NCBI RefSeq assembly: GCF_000253115.1
Contig: NC_014145.1
Span: forward strand, 186,001-250,000
Direction of reading: 5' to 3'
From: Thiomonas arsenitoxydans
Lineage (GTDB): Bacteria > Pseudomonadota > Gammaproteobacteria > Burkholderiales > Burkholderiaceae_C
Length of the DNA: 64,000 bases
The notes below the pieces were generated by a model. That model was not told the DNA's origin. It saw nothing but the letters and a program-made list of their open reading frames with translations, and made no database searches. A program made the position numbers and the translations under genes. This document shows, piece by piece, positions 35,501 through 42,862 of this stretch. The stretch's first letter is position 1; the number at the start of each line of letters is the position of its first letter.

Positions 35501-38278
35501 CACGCCTACTGGCGCCTCAAAGGCTTGGCGGTTGACTTGGTGATCTGGAACGAGGACAACGCCGGTTACCGCCAGCAATTGCAGGACCAGATCATGGGGC
35601 TGATTTCATCAGGCGTGGAAGCCAGTCTGATCGACCGCCCTGGTGGCATTTTCGTGCGTCCGGCGCAGCAGATTTCCAGCGAAGACCGCATTCTGGTGCA
35701 GTCCGCCGCGCGCGTGATCTTGAGCGACGGCCGCGGATCGCTGGCCGAGCAGGTCGGGCGCCGACGTCTGCACAAGCTGCCGGAGGCCTTCATCCCCTCG
35801 CGCCCGCGACTGGCCGAGTCCACGCGTGCGGACAACGCGGTCGCGGTGACCGGCACGGCCACCCAACCCATGCTGCTGGGCAACCGCTTCGGCGGCTTCA
35901 GCGCTGATGGCCGCGAGTATGTGATCGAGCTGGCGGCGGGACAGAACACCCCCGCGCCGTGGGCCAACGTGCTGGCCAATGCGCAGTTCGGCACGGTGAT
36001 CTCGGAGAGCGGCGGCGCCTACACCTGGGGCGAGAACGCGCACGAATTCCGCCTCACGCCCTGGCACAACGACCCGGTGACTGACGCCAGCGGCGAAGCC
36101 CTGTATGTGCGCGACGAAGAGAGCGGCCATTCCTGGTCGCCCACGCCATTGCCCCGGCGCGGTGAAGGCGCGTATCGCACCCGTCACGGCTTCGGCTACA
36201 GCGTGTTCGAACACAGCGAAGACGGCATCCGCACCGAGTTGTGGGTGTATGTGGCGCTGGACGCGGCGGTGAAGTTCTCGGTGCTGAAGGTGCGCAATGT
36301 CTCCGGTCGCGCGCGCCGCCTGTCGGCCACCGGCTATGTCGAATGGGTGCTTGGCGACTTGCGCGAGAAGACCGCCATGCACGTGGTCACCGAGTCCGAC
36401 CCGGTGACCGGTGCCCTGTTCGCGCGCAATGCCTACAACACCGAATTCGCCGGTCGCGTGGCGTTTTTCGATGTGGACAACCCGGCGCGCAGCGTGACCG
36501 GCGACCGCAGTGAATTCATCGGCCGCAATGGCACCCTGCGCGACCCGGCGGCGCTGCGCAACGCGCGGTTATCCGGGCAAGTCGGCGCGGCGCTGGACCC
36601 CTGCGCGGCCATCCAGATTCCCTTCGATCTGGGCGCGGGCGACACGCGTGAAATCATTTTCCGCCTAGGCGTGGCCGAGAGCCCCAAGGCCGCCAGCGCG
36701 CTGGTGCAGCGCTGTCGCGGCCTGGGCACGGCGGCCACCACGCTCGACGCCGTACGCACGCACTGGCGCAGCACGCTGGGTGCGGTGCAGGTGCGCACGC
36801 CCGACCCGGCGCTCGACGTGCTGGTCAACGGCTGGCTGCTGTACCAGGTGATCGCTTGCCGCTTTCTCGCGCGCAGCGGCTACTACCAGTCGGGCGGTGC
36901 CATCGGCTTCCGCGACCAGTTGCAGGACGCCATGGCGATGCTCCACGCCCAGCCCGATGCGGTGCGCCAGCATCTGCTGCTATGCGCGGCGCACCAGTTC
37001 AGCCAAGGCGACGTGCAGCACTGGTGGCATCCGCCGCTGGACCGCGGCGTGCGCACCCGCTGCTCCGACGATTACCTGTGGCTGCCGCTATGCGTGAGCC
37101 GCTATGTGCAGATCACCGGCGACCAAACCGTGCTCGACGAGACTGCGTCCTACCTCGAAGGCCGCGCCGTCAACGCCGATGAAGAGGCCTATTACGACCG
37201 CGCCACACGCTCGGAGCTGCGGGAGTCGCTCTACCAGCATTGCGTGCGCGCCATCGAGCACAGCATGCCGCGCGGCGCGCATGGCCTGCCGCTGATGGGC
37301 ACGGGCGACTGGAACGACGGCATGAACCGCGTGGGCGACCACGGCCGTGGCGAAAGCGTCTGGCTCGGTTTTTTCTTGCATGAGGTACTGCAGCGCTTCG
37401 TGCCACTGGCGCAGTCGCGCGGCGACGCCGACTTCGCTGCGCGCTGCGTTGACGCCACGGCGGCGCTGCGCGCCAGCCTCGACCAGCATGGCTGGGATGG
37501 CGCCTGGTATCGCCGCGCCTACTTCGACGATGGCACGCCGCTGGGTTCGGCTGGCGGCGCGGAATGTCAGATCGACGCCATCGCGCAGAGCTGGGCCGTG
37601 CTGTCCGGCGCCGCCGATGCAGACCGCCAGCGGCAGGCGATGGACGAGCTCGACCAGCGTCTGGTGTGCCGCGATGCCGGGCTGGTGCAATTGCTCGACC
37701 CACCGTTCGACCAGACCCTGCTCGACCCCGGCTACATCAAAGGGTATGTGCCCGGCGTGCGCGAGAACGGCGGCCAGTACACGCACGCCGCGGTCTGGGC
37801 GGCGATGGCCTTCGCCGAACTCGGCGACGCCACCCGTGCCTGGGAGTTGCTGGACATGATCAATCCAGTGCACCACGCGCGCAGCGCCGCCGACATCGAG
37901 CGCTACAAGGTCGAGCCCTATGTCATGACCGCTGACGTCTACGCCGCCCCGCAGCATGTCGGGCGCGGCGGATGGAGCTGGTACACCGGTTCGGCTGGCT
38001 GGATGTACCGCCTTATCGTGGAGTCGCTGCTCGGACTGCGCCGCGAGGGCGGACACTTGCATCTCGCCCCGGTGCTACCGGCTGACTGGCCTGGGTTTGA
38101 GCTGGATTACCGCTACGGCAGCACGCTGTATTGCATCCGTGTCGGGCGGACGCTGTCGTCCACCAACCCCGCAGAGGTTACAGCCCAGATCCTGCTCGAT
38201 GGCGTGGTGCAGTCTGCAGCGAGCATCGCTTTGCTGGACGATGGCCGCAGCCATCAGGTCGAGCTACGGCTGGCATAA
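29585..38278 (+). CDS. ndvB: Cyclic beta-1,2-glucan synthase (GT84 plus GH94)
   Basis: A giant protein of up to 2897 residues. Membrane segments flank a processive glycosyltransferase domain: hydrophobic stretches near residues 425-490, 830-880 and 955-1000, the DxD motif in TLDTDTQLPRDAARQF (about 641) and HRWIRGDWQLLPW (about 788). A glycoamylase-like domain follows (QFNYQYRAFGVPGLGLKRGL, about 1445-1465). The C-terminal half is a glycoside phosphorylase with GTGDWNDGMNRVGDHG (general-acid Asp, about 2575) and GGWSWYTGSAGWMYRL. This is the NdvB/Cgs order of domains. The enzyme makes and cyclises periplasmic osmoregulated beta-1,2-glucans. The start is TTG at 29585; the next ATG (29717) would cut into conserved sequence. 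Confidence 0.88.
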   Translation: MKFWPLHAKPHWPQLGSRLLRPAIFRPAQVDEPVLRSDLLSADQMEQHGVVLAARHQASMRPQNNALLTRLADNADTLAHASSVLTQAVYQGHRITPAAEWLLDNDYLIEEQIRTAQRDLPKGYSRELPWLINGPSANLPRVYDIALETIVHADGRLDGESLRRFVAAYQTVAPLKLGELWAVPIMLRLGLIENLRRVAVRVMAEWGDRNVAGQWADRMAEVAESDPKSVVLAVADMARSGPPMACSFVAELTRRLQGQGPALALALTWVEQALSESGHNIERLVQLEAQQQAADQVTIGNSIGSLRTLSSMDWRTFVESMSHVEQVLRQDPAGIYAAMDFTTRDHYRHVVERLAKRTTRSEGEVALAAVDLASHTAPGATEQPSQSHVGYFLIDRGLAALEQRVAAQDSARDALRRFALRAPLTLYLGSVLLLLALLAQPLLRVVQRNGLHGWEFLAIAVAVGLISSQLAISLVNWLLSIVVLPRILPRLDFSKGLPPEVRTLVVIPAMLSSAQDVDALADALEVRFLANRDPHLHFALLTDFVDAQSEVLETDAALLQQATERIDALNASHPDAQADRFFLLHRPRRWNATDKVWMGYERKRGKLTELNGLLRGAGGTRYMQIVGRIEVLTEVKYVITLDTDTQLPRDAARQFIGAMAHPLNRPVIDTATQRVIAGHAILQPRVGISLPSAARSMYARLFGSDAGIDPYTSAVSDLYQDLFGEGSFIGKGIYDVDAFEQALANRFAENSILSHDLVEGCFARSGLISDVQFFEDYPSRYGSDVNRRHRWIRGDWQLLPWVLPWVRTPQRQRTRNPLSALSRWKILDNLRRSLVPAALLALLLLGWFVITQTAAWTLAVLAVVVVPPLLALQLDLFIKPREVLLGQHLRLALRSMGQHATHVLLTLAWLPHEALYSFDAIVRTLWRMAVTRRLLLQWNPSQAVERSVSTTLAATFKSMAIGPLLALLVAGALALLRPGALLVAAPLLLLWLASPAMAWRISQPPVMQTFMPTPEAQRFLRRLARKTWAFFEAHVGTLDHGLPPDNFQEQPAPVIAHRTSPTNMGLALLANLAAYDLGYIGIGRLLRRTDQTLQTLQGLQRYRGHFYNWYDTLTLQPLAPRYISAVDSGNLAGHLLTLRPGLLALADDPLFDPRLLHGLDDTLALLEEALQDRDHSGAALAPFRQALDAALASPPRTLAAAVACLQGLLAAADALALDTEPATPDASEAADATTLSDVAFWLQALRAQCRDASATLQPFSAWTPLPKDGEAQAMPTLRQLVQARSAAPNAVQQRAADLLQTIEQLAQQAGAMALMDYSFLYDSQRDLLSIGYNVDERRLDAGFYDLLASEARLTNFVAIAQEQLPQDSWFALGRLLTSSGGEPVLLSWSGSMFEYLMPLLVMPNVPGTLLDQTCRAAVARQIEYGQQLGLPWGVSESGYNTQDTQFNYQYRAFGVPGLGLKRGLSEERVVAPYASALALMIDPAAACVNLQRLADAGVEGRYGLYEAVDYTPARLPRGQDSVVVRSFMAHHQGMSLLALDHLLQQRPMQRRFESDPSLRATLLLLQERVPKTAAEYRHATAAASPQALTRVAETSLRVFTDPDRARPAVQLLSNGRYHVMVSSAGGGYSRHRDMAVTRWREDISRDDAGTFCYLRDVSSAAYWSSAHHPARRTLKSYEAIFSDARAEFRTRTPDFDTHTEIAVSPEDDVELRRLRVTNRSRSRSRRTIEITTYAEVVLAPALADAMHPAFSKLFVQTELVRPLQAIVCTRRARSSAEAVPWMCHLLAVHDAHIDEISYETDRARFIGRGRSTSDPQAMDSISQRPRNLSNSAGSVLDPIVAIRCRITLEPEQSALVDMVTGVGDSRDACLQLIEKFRDRHLADRVFDLAWTHSQVMLRQLNSSQVDAQLYEDMASCLLYAHASLRADAATLRANRRGQSGLWGQAISGDLPIVLLHIADPANIELVRQLVQAHAYWRLKGLAVDLVIWNEDNAGYRQQLQDQIMGLISSGVEASLIDRPGGIFVRPAQQISSEDRILVQSAARVILSDGRGSLAEQVGRRRLHKLPEAFIPSRPRLAESTRADNAVAVTGTATQPMLLGNRFGGFSADGREYVIELAAGQNTPAPWANVLANAQFGTVISESGGAYTWGENAHEFRLTPWHNDPVTDASGEALYVRDEESGHSWSPTPLPRRGEGAYRTRHGFGYSVFEHSEDGIRTELWVYVALDAAVKFSVLKVRNVSGRARRLSATGYVEWVLGDLREKTAMHVVTESDPVTGALFARNAYNTEFAGRVAFFDVDNPARSVTGDRSEFIGRNGTLRDPAALRNARLSGQVGAALDPCAAIQIPFDLGAGDTREIIFRLGVAESPKAASALVQRCRGLGTAATTLDAVRTHWRSTLGAVQVRTPDPALDVLVNGWLLYQVIACRFLARSGYYQSGGAIGFRDQLQDAMAMLHAQPDAVRQHLLLCAAHQFSQGDVQHWWHPPLDRGVRTRCSDDYLWLPLCVSRYVQITGDQTVLDETASYLEGRAVNADEEAYYDRATRSELRESLYQHCVRAIEHSMPRGAHGLPLMGTGDWNDGMNRVGDHGRGESVWLGFFLHEVLQRFVPLAQSRGDADFAARCVDATAALRASLDQHGWDGAWYRRAYFDDGTPLGSAGGAECQIDAIAQSWAVLSGAADADRQRQAMDELDQRLVCRDAGLVQLLDPPFDQTLLDPGYIKGYVPGVRENGGQYTHAAVWAAMAFAELGDATRAWELLDMINPVHHARSAADIERYKVEPYVMTADVYAAPQHVGRGGWSWYTGSAGWMYRLIVESLLGLRREGGHLHLAPVLPADWPGFELDYRYGSTLYCIRVGRTLSSTNPAEVTAQILLDGVVQSAASIALLDDGRSHQVELRLA

Positions 38279-38320
38279 GGTCACTGAGCATCCTGGGCCG
38301 CGCAGCATCGCGCGGGCTGT

Positions 38321-38476
38321 TCAATGCAACTGCAGGCCGCCAGTGCCAAAGATCCCGATGAGTCCGATGAGAATCAGGTAGACCGCCACGATGTAGTTAA
38401 GAAGGCGGGGCATGGCGAGGATCAGGACACCGGCAACCAGGGAAACCAGCGGGCCAATACTGAGATGGAGATTCAT
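38321..38476 (-). CDS. Small membrane protein, DUF3096 type
   Basis: 51 residues, almost entirely two hydrophobic helices (SLVAGVLILAM and IVAVYLILIGLIGIFG) joined by PRLLNY. This matches the short DUF3096 family of proteobacterial membrane proteins. The ATG at 38476 has AAGGA upstream. The promoter at 38520-38561 contains the motif shared with the CsbD gene, so it probably belongs to the same stress regulon as the island at 39.5-41 kb. Biochemical function unknown. Confidence 0.75.
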   Translation of the reverse strand: MNLHLSIGPLVSLVAGVLILAMPRLLNYIVAVYLILIGLIGIFGTGGLQLH

Positions 38477-38519
38477 ATGCGTCCTTGTGGCCGCGTCGGA
38501 GTGCGCAGGCATGACCATG

Positions 38520-38561
38520 AAGTTAGCCTTCCAGGCGTCTGCCGTCTGTGCGCTAACGAAC
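38520..38561 (-). promoter_or_regulatory. Promoter with shared 18-bp motif, copy A
   Basis: On the minus strand GTTCGTTAGCGCACAGAC (38561-38544) is followed, 18 bases later, by TAACTTCA (-10 hexamer TAACTT, 38525-38520). The identical 18-mer occurs upstream of the CsbD gene with the same 18-base gap to TACCTTCA. The motif covers the -35 region, the expected place for a class II activator or an alternative sigma factor. It drives the DUF3096 gene. Confidence 0.7.
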
Positions 38562-38734
38562 GTCAGCGCTTTGAATGGCTTCGCCCGAGCGACGCATTGA
38601 CCCACTGCAGCGTGCGCTGGCGTACAGACATCCGCGCAACGCAGACCTAAAGTCTGTAGCTTCCATACTTCCTGAAGCTGAATCATTCCGCGATGCAATC
38701 CACAGGAAGCCGCCTGAGCCAAGAGCCCACTGAC

Positions 38735-39187
38735 ATGACCAGACCTCGCACTGCAGCGACCCGCGCATTTCTTCAAAAATGCGCGGTCCTTTTTTCCGGA
38801 GCGCCATGGATGCTCAGCGGAGCCCAGGCGCAGATGCCGACCCCGCCGGCCCCTGTGCATGTCGGCAGTCCCCCGCCGGCCCCTGTGCATGTCGGCAGTC
38901 ATCTGTGCGGCGGAGTGGGCGATAGCAGTTTGACGCAATTGCAATCAAGGGCTACCGACTACAACCTGGGGTTCTGGATGGTCGGCGGGCCGGGTGGAGC
39001 CTATCTGGCGGATGTGCCGATCGAGATCCGGTCCGGCAGCCGGACGGTGGCTAGGTTTACCGCGGATGGCCCCCTGTGCTACGTCAAACTGCCTGGGGGG
39101 CGTTACACAGTGACCGGAACGCATAACGGCCAGACCCGCAGTGTCCAGGTGCACAGCGGAAGCATGAACAACTATTTGCGCTGGTAG
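38735..39187 (+). CDS. Secreted protein with a carboxypeptidase-regulatory-like domain
   Basis: 150 residues from the ATG at 38735. A signal-like N-terminus (AVLFSGAPWMLSGAQAQ) is followed by a tandem duplication, PAPVHVGS twice, encoded by a near-exact DNA repeat of about 29 bp at 38845-38900. A beta-rich domain (about residues 80-150) resembles the CarboxypepD_reg/SpaA-like fold: VPIEIRSGSRTVARFTADG, LPGGRYTVTG. It may bind or sense something in the periplasm. It is transcribed opposite to the small stress genes. No closer assignment is possible. Confidence 0.6.
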   Translation: MTRPRTAATRAFLQKCAVLFSGAPWMLSGAQAQMPTPPAPVHVGSPPPAPVHVGSHLCGGVGDSSLTQLQSRATDYNLGFWMVGGPGGAYLADVPIEIRSGSRTVARFTADGPLCYVKLPGGRYTVTGTHNGQTRSVQVHSGSMNNYLRW

Positions 39188-39564
39188 ATTTTGCGCCAGC
39201 CATCAACCGCAACACGCCGCGTCGCCCGCCATGCCATCAAAAGCGCTCCCCCGCCTGAAATGCAAAAATCCAGACACTCCCTAAGCCGAGCACACGTACC
39301 GCCCTGCGCTTGCTTGGTGTAGCCAGAATTGATTGCCGCAGCTGGCATTCATGACGGCTCCGACTCTCTTGACCGGCCACAATCAGCCGTAGAACGTATC
39401 CCCTTCAAGGCATTCCACCTTGAATCATCTGCGCCCATCATCACCATTGAGGCGATTGCCAACAACGAAGGCCAGCTGATCATCCCCTACCACTGTGCCG
39501 AGGCGCTGTCGACAGACGGTTGAACCAACAGCCAGCCCGTCACCACGTGGTACCGCCAGCGAGC
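39188..39564. other. Intergenic region, no supported gene
   Basis: 377 bases between two genes that converge from either side. A 64-codon frame (39329-39523) starts with TTG, lacks a ribosome site and resembles no protein I know. I see no terminator hairpin with a T-run. Confidence 0.4.
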
Positions 39565-39759
39565 CTACGGGCTTTTTTGGGCCTCGTTTTGCAGGCTCTG
39601 GCCAGCTTTTTGGATTTGCTCGCCGGCCTTCGCCGCGCCCTGGTCTATGGCCTTGCCAGCTTTTTCTGCCGGGCCCTCTGGTTTTTGACAGCCGTAGAGC
39701 ACCGCCATCAGAAGGCTGATGGCGACGATCGTTGCGGGCCGTTTGAAAGATCGGTTCAT
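39565..39759 (-). CDS. Small helical lipoprotein
   Basis: 64 residues with a lipoprotein signal (ISLLMAVLYGC, cysteine about residue 24). A mature domain of one amphipathic helix follows, built from AEKAGKAIDQGAAKAGEQIQKAG repeats with a spacing of about 11 residues. AGGAAA precedes the ATG at 39759. Similar short Ala/Lys/Gln helical lipoproteins (entericidin- or YtxH-like) are induced by envelope stress in many proteobacteria. It is the last of the minus-strand small genes of the island. Confidence 0.7.
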   Translation of the reverse strand: MNRSFKRPATIVAISLLMAVLYGCQKPEGPAEKAGKAIDQGAAKAGEQIQKAGQSLQNEAQKSP

Positions 39760-39798
39760 GGCGTTTCCTGGTTGTGGGGGTCTGTCAAACAATATGGC

Positions 39799-40014
39799 TT
39801 ACTTGCCGATTTCATGCCCGATCACGCCGCCCACCGCAGCGCCACCGACCGTCCCGATTCCGCTCCCGCCCGACAGCACGGCGCCGCCCACTGCGCCAAC
39901 GCCCGCACCGATCGCGGTGCTTTTATCCTGCGACGACATCCCCGCACAGCCGCCCAGAGCCAGCAAGCACATGGCAGCGGCAACCGAGGGGAGAATTCTT
40001 TGTTTGATGTTCAT
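39799..40014 (-). CDS. Glycine-zipper lipoprotein (OsmB-like)
   Basis: 71 residues: lipoprotein signal ending LGGC, then a glycine-zipper helix pair (AIGAGVGAVGGAVL and GIGTVGGAAVGGVIGHEIG). This pattern is that of OsmB/SlyB-type glycine-zipper proteins of the outer membrane, which are induced by osmotic or envelope stress. It neighbours a BON-domain lipoprotein and a CsbD protein, consistent with a stress role. Confidence 0.8.
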   Translation of the reverse strand: MNIKQRILPSVAAAMCLLALGGCAGMSSQDKSTAIGAGVGAVGGAVLSGGSGIGTVGGAAVGGVIGHEIGK

Positions 40015-40160
40015 GATGCGACCTTTTGAATGGGTTGGAAAAAACAGCGCACGTCGCCCCGGTGAGGCGACGCACGCATTGGAGGGGGATCAGGCGCCTG
40101 TGCGATGGCCTACAACGCCGCTGCCCAGGATCGATTCCCCTCGCGGCGCGACTCGCCTGT

Positions 40161-40472
40161 TTACTTCAGGCTCATGTTGTCCTGAACCGCCTTCACGCCG
40201 TCCACGTTGCGTGCAAGGGCGACCGCTCTCAGCTCCTCTTCGCGTGTGCCGACAAAGCCGCTGAGTTGCACCACGCCCTTGAAGGTCACCACCTTGATTT
40301 CGAACAGCTTGAGCTGCGGGTCGCCAAAAATCGCGGCCTTGACCTTGGTCGTGATGGCCGTGTCGTCAATGTACTGGCCCGTGCTGTCGTGCCGATCTGT
40401 GGCGGCACAGCCTGTAAAACTGACCAATGACGCCGCCAGCATGACGGCATAAAGCACTTTGTGGGATCGCAT
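40161..40472 (-). CDS. BON-domain lipoprotein (OsmY/DolP-like)
   Basis: 103 residues with a lipoprotein signal (SLVSFTGC) and one BON domain at about residues 35-102: ITTKVKAAIFGDPQL, IKVVTFKGVVQLSGFV and ARNVDGVKAVQDNMSLK, the usual alpha-beta-beta-alpha-beta pattern with the conserved glycine. BON domains bind phospholipid and support envelope integrity. The gene lies in the stress island; spacing of 146 bases to the next gene suggests its own promoter or a shared long message. Confidence 0.82.
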   Translation of the reverse strand: MRSHKVLYAVMLAASLVSFTGCAATDRHDSTGQYIDDTAITTKVKAAIFGDPQLKLFEIKVVTFKGVVQLSGFVGTREEELRAVALARNVDGVKAVQDNMSLK

Positions 40473-40565
40473 GATGCATTCCTTTGAAATAAACCGAGTG
40501 TCCCCGAAGGCGTGTTGCCCAAGGGGTAGATGTTTGATGGCGCAATGGCGCAGGCGTATGAACGC

Positions 40566-40724
40566 TTACATGCGCCCTGTGAGAAAGAGGATCAGCACCA
40601 CGATCACAATGAAGCCAAGAATGCCGCTGGGAAAGTACCCCCAGCTGCGGCTGTGGGGCCAGCTTGGAAATGCGCCGATCAACATCAGAATCAGGATGAT
40701 CAGCAGAATGGTGCCTAACGACAT
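40566..40724 (-). CDS. Small membrane protein, DUF3309 type
   Basis: 52 residues with two hydrophobic helices separated by the signature GAFPSWPHSRSWGYFPSG, which is diagnostic of the DUF3309 family. The ATG at 40724 has GGAG seven bases upstream; another ATG six bases earlier is too close to that site. Function unknown, though members occur next to CsbD and BON genes in many Burkholderiales (recalled). Confidence 0.8.
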   Translation of the reverse strand: MSLGTILLIILILMLIGAFPSWPHSRSWGYFPSGILGFIVIVVLILFLTGRM

Positions 40725-40814
40725 GGTCATACTCCTCGTGTGCAGCGATGGGCGCGATGACTCTCGACCGACCGCTTTGCTTCAGGGCTGTGCAAGGTCT
40801 GATTGACCCCAGGC

Positions 40815-41033
40815 TCAGATTGCGGGACCGTCGTCTTTGCAGTGCTTCTGCCAGGCGTCGAGTTGCTGCTCCGCTTCGTCCTTGGTGATGCCATAGGACT
40901 CCTGGATCTTTCCGGCGAGTTGCTCGCGTTTGCCGTCGATCTCGGTCAGCTGATCGTCAGTGAGCTTGCCCCATTGCGCTTTGGCCTGACCCTTGATCTG
41001 CTTCCAGTTGCCTTCGATACGTTCCCAGTTCAT
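40815..41033 (-). CDS. CsbD-family stress protein
   Basis: 72 residues: MNWERIEGNWKQIKGQAKAQWG at the N-terminus and a second half with GKIQESYGITKDEAEQQLDAW, the CsbD pattern of two related helical motifs. CsbD proteins are small, abundant, general-stress proteins of unknown activity. The ATG at 41033 is preceded by AAGGA. The promoter carries the 18-bp motif shared with the DUF3096 gene. A Crp/Fnr-type regulator gene lies directly upstream. Confidence 0.88.
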   Translation of the reverse strand: MNWERIEGNWKQIKGQAKAQWGKLTDDQLTEIDGKREQLAGKIQESYGITKDEAEQQLDAWQKHCKDDGPAI

Positions 41034-41121
41034 GTTCAATCCTTCAAGTGATGGGGCTGTTGCCCCGGTTCATGTCGCTTCGGCATCGCGTTGCATTTCT
41101 GCGATGTCGTGGCATGCACTG

Positions 41122-41163
41122 AAGGTATCGAAGTGCAAGTAAGGTGTCTGTGCGCTAACGAAC
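41122..41163 (-). promoter_or_regulatory. Promoter with shared 18-bp motif, copy B
   Basis: On the minus strand GTTCGTTAGCGCACAGAC (41163-41146) lies 18 bases before TACCTTCA (-10 hexamer TACCTT, 41127-41122), about 89 bases ahead of the CsbD ATG. Motif and spacing are the same as at 38520-38561, while the bases between differ. That is good evidence of a common regulatory site rather than a recent duplication. Confidence 0.7.
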
Positions 41164-41176
41164 ATGCAAGACCGTT

Positions 41177-42037
41177 TCATGACGCGAAGTTGCGTTCTGC
41201 GCGCTCCGGGGCCTTGTCTTGCATTGAAGCGTCGTAGATCCGTTGATCCAGCGCATAGCAGCTGCATGCCCTGGATTGCAGGGCGATGCGATTCACCACA
41301 CGGAGATCACCGCGGTGGTACGCAATCAAGCCGCTGCGCTGCAACTCTCCTGCCGCCACCGTCACGCCAACACGCCGAACGCCCAGCATCTGGGCGAGAT
41401 CTTCGTGCGTGACATGAAACGTGTCGGCGTGGGCGCGGTCCTGGCTCATCAACAGCTGACGTGCCAGCCGGGCTTCGATCAGATGAAATCGTTGACACGA
41501 CACGGCTGCTGCCCGTTGCGCCAGCAACACATAGACATAGCGGTGCAGACCCTGACGCAGCGCCAGGCTTTGCGCCAGCGCCTCTTGCAACGCACTTTGC
41601 TCGATTCTCCACGCCGCCCCGGAACCTCGCACCAACGCGAGCAGCGGGGTGGTCGTCACGCCGAGTGCCAGCTCTGCGCCCAGCATGCCTTCGCGTCCCA
41701 CCATTCCCACTTCCAGCGGCGCCTGCGCGCCTGTCTGCTGTAGCAGCGAGACATATCCGTTGACTGGGAAGTAGGCATGCGCGGTCTGCTGGCCTGGCGC
41801 GCCCAGCATGGCGGCAAAGACCAGTTCAACCGGCTCGCATCGCTTCAGCAAACGACGCTGTTCGATGCGAGGCAGGCGTTGAATGAGCGCATTCTGAGCG
41901 GTGAACAAAAAGGCTTTCGTGAACAGCACATCCAACGCATGCCGTGATGCAGCCCAGACCGGGCCGTGCGTGGCGTCTGGAACCGATGCCGACACGATGC
42001 GCCCAAATCTCCGCGGTGTCCGTTTGCTGCCGCACAT
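41177..42037 (-). CDS. Crp/Fnr-family transcriptional regulator, first of two
   Basis: About 286 residues if begun at the ATG 42037, though conserved sequence starts only near QNALIQRLP, and a GTG at 41929 would give about 250. A cyclic-nucleotide-binding-like beta roll (YFPVNGYVSLLQQ, VGMVGREGMLG) is followed by a Crp-type helix-turn-helix (THEDLAQMLGVRRVGVTVAAGELQRSG). It lacks the FNR cysteine cluster and the key cAMP-binding Arg-Ser pair, so its signal is unknown. It lies directly upstream of the CsbD gene and the other small stress genes, and is a candidate regulator of the 18-bp motif. Confidence 0.8.
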   Translation of the reverse strand: MCGSKRTPRRFGRIVSASVPDATHGPVWAASRHALDVLFTKAFLFTAQNALIQRLPRIEQRRLLKRCEPVELVFAAMLGAPGQQTAHAYFPVNGYVSLLQQTGAQAPLEVGMVGREGMLGAELALGVTTTPLLALVRGSGAAWRIEQSALQEALAQSLALRQGLHRYVYVLLAQRAAAVSCQRFHLIEARLARQLLMSQDRAHADTFHVTHEDLAQMLGVRRVGVTVAAGELQRSGLIAYHRGDLRVVNRIALQSRACSCYALDQRIYDASMQDKAPERAERNFAS

Positions 42038-42139
42038 AGCGATCGGCGGATCGTGCGGCCCGGCTTGCATCAACCATCAGTACGCCCAGCAGCCGTGCGC
42101 CAGTTTTTGCACAACGAGGGCGCGATGTTGCCTGGGCGG

Positions 42140-42862
42140 TCAGATGGCCAACGTGGCCGGAAGCAGCCGGTCGTACTCCGCCTTCACCACCGCGTAGCAC
42201 TCGCAACTGCGTTGCTCCAGCCCACCCCGGTTGAGCACCTTGATACGGCCGCGTGCATAGTCAATCAACCCTGCCCGCTGAAGGCTGAGCGCGGCTTCGG
42301 TGACCCCTTCGCGGCGAACCCCGAGCATGTTGGAGATGAGTTCCTGCGTCATGACCAGATCGTTGCCATCAAGCCGGTCCAGGCTCAGCAGCAGCCAGCG
42401 GCAGAGTTGCTGGTCCAGCGAATGATGCCGGTTGCACACGGCAGTCTGAGACATTTGCGTGATAAGCGCCTGCGTGTAGCGCAACAGCAGATGCAGCACC
42501 GGCCCGGCGCGATTGAATTCAGTCTGCATGCCCGAAGCGCGCAGCCGATACCCCTCGCCTGCACTTTGCACCACCGCACGGGTGGTGGTGGATTGGCCAC
42601 CCATGAAGAGCGAGACGCCGACAAGCCCTTCCCGACCGACCACTGCAATTTCTGCGGAGGCGCCGTTTTCCAGCACGTACAACAGGGAGACGATGGCTGT
42701 CGTCGGAAAGTAAACGTGGCTTTGCAGGCCGCCCGCCTCGTAGAGCACCTGCCCCAGTTCAAGCTTCACCCGTTCAAGTTGCGGTTTCCAGCGCAACCAT
42801 TCCGCATCGGGAAGCGAGGCCAGCAGTTGATTGAGCTTCGGGTCGTCTGTGATTGGTCGCAT
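42140..42862 (-). CDS. Crp/Fnr-family transcriptional regulator, second of two
   Basis: 240 residues from the ATG at 42862, chosen for CGGAG six bases upstream. It has the same architecture as its neighbour: beta roll (VYFPTTAIVSLLYVLENG, IAVVGREGLVG) and helix-turn-helix (TQELISNMLGVRREGVTEAALSLQRAG). The two proteins are clear paralogues. It contains no iron-sulfur cysteine cluster. They probably form a regulatory pair for the adjacent stress island, one perhaps controlling the other; the order on the strand allows co-transcription. Confidence 0.82.
   Translation of the reverse strand: MRPITDDPKLNQLLASLPDAEWLRWKPQLERVKLELGQVLYEAGGLQSHVYFPTTAIVSLLYVLENGASAEIAVVGREGLVGVSLFMGGQSTTTRAVVQSAGEGYRLRASGMQTEFNRAGPVLHLLLRYTQALITQMSQTAVCNRHHSLDQQLCRWLLLSLDRLDGNDLVMTQELISNMLGVRREGVTEAALSLQRAGLIDYARGRIKVLNRGGLEQRSCECYAVVKAEYDRLLPATLAI

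Noticed and set aside
39329..39523. 64-codon plus-strand frame
   Set aside because: TTG start, no ribosome site, no recognisable sequence; kept only as a note on the intergenic region.
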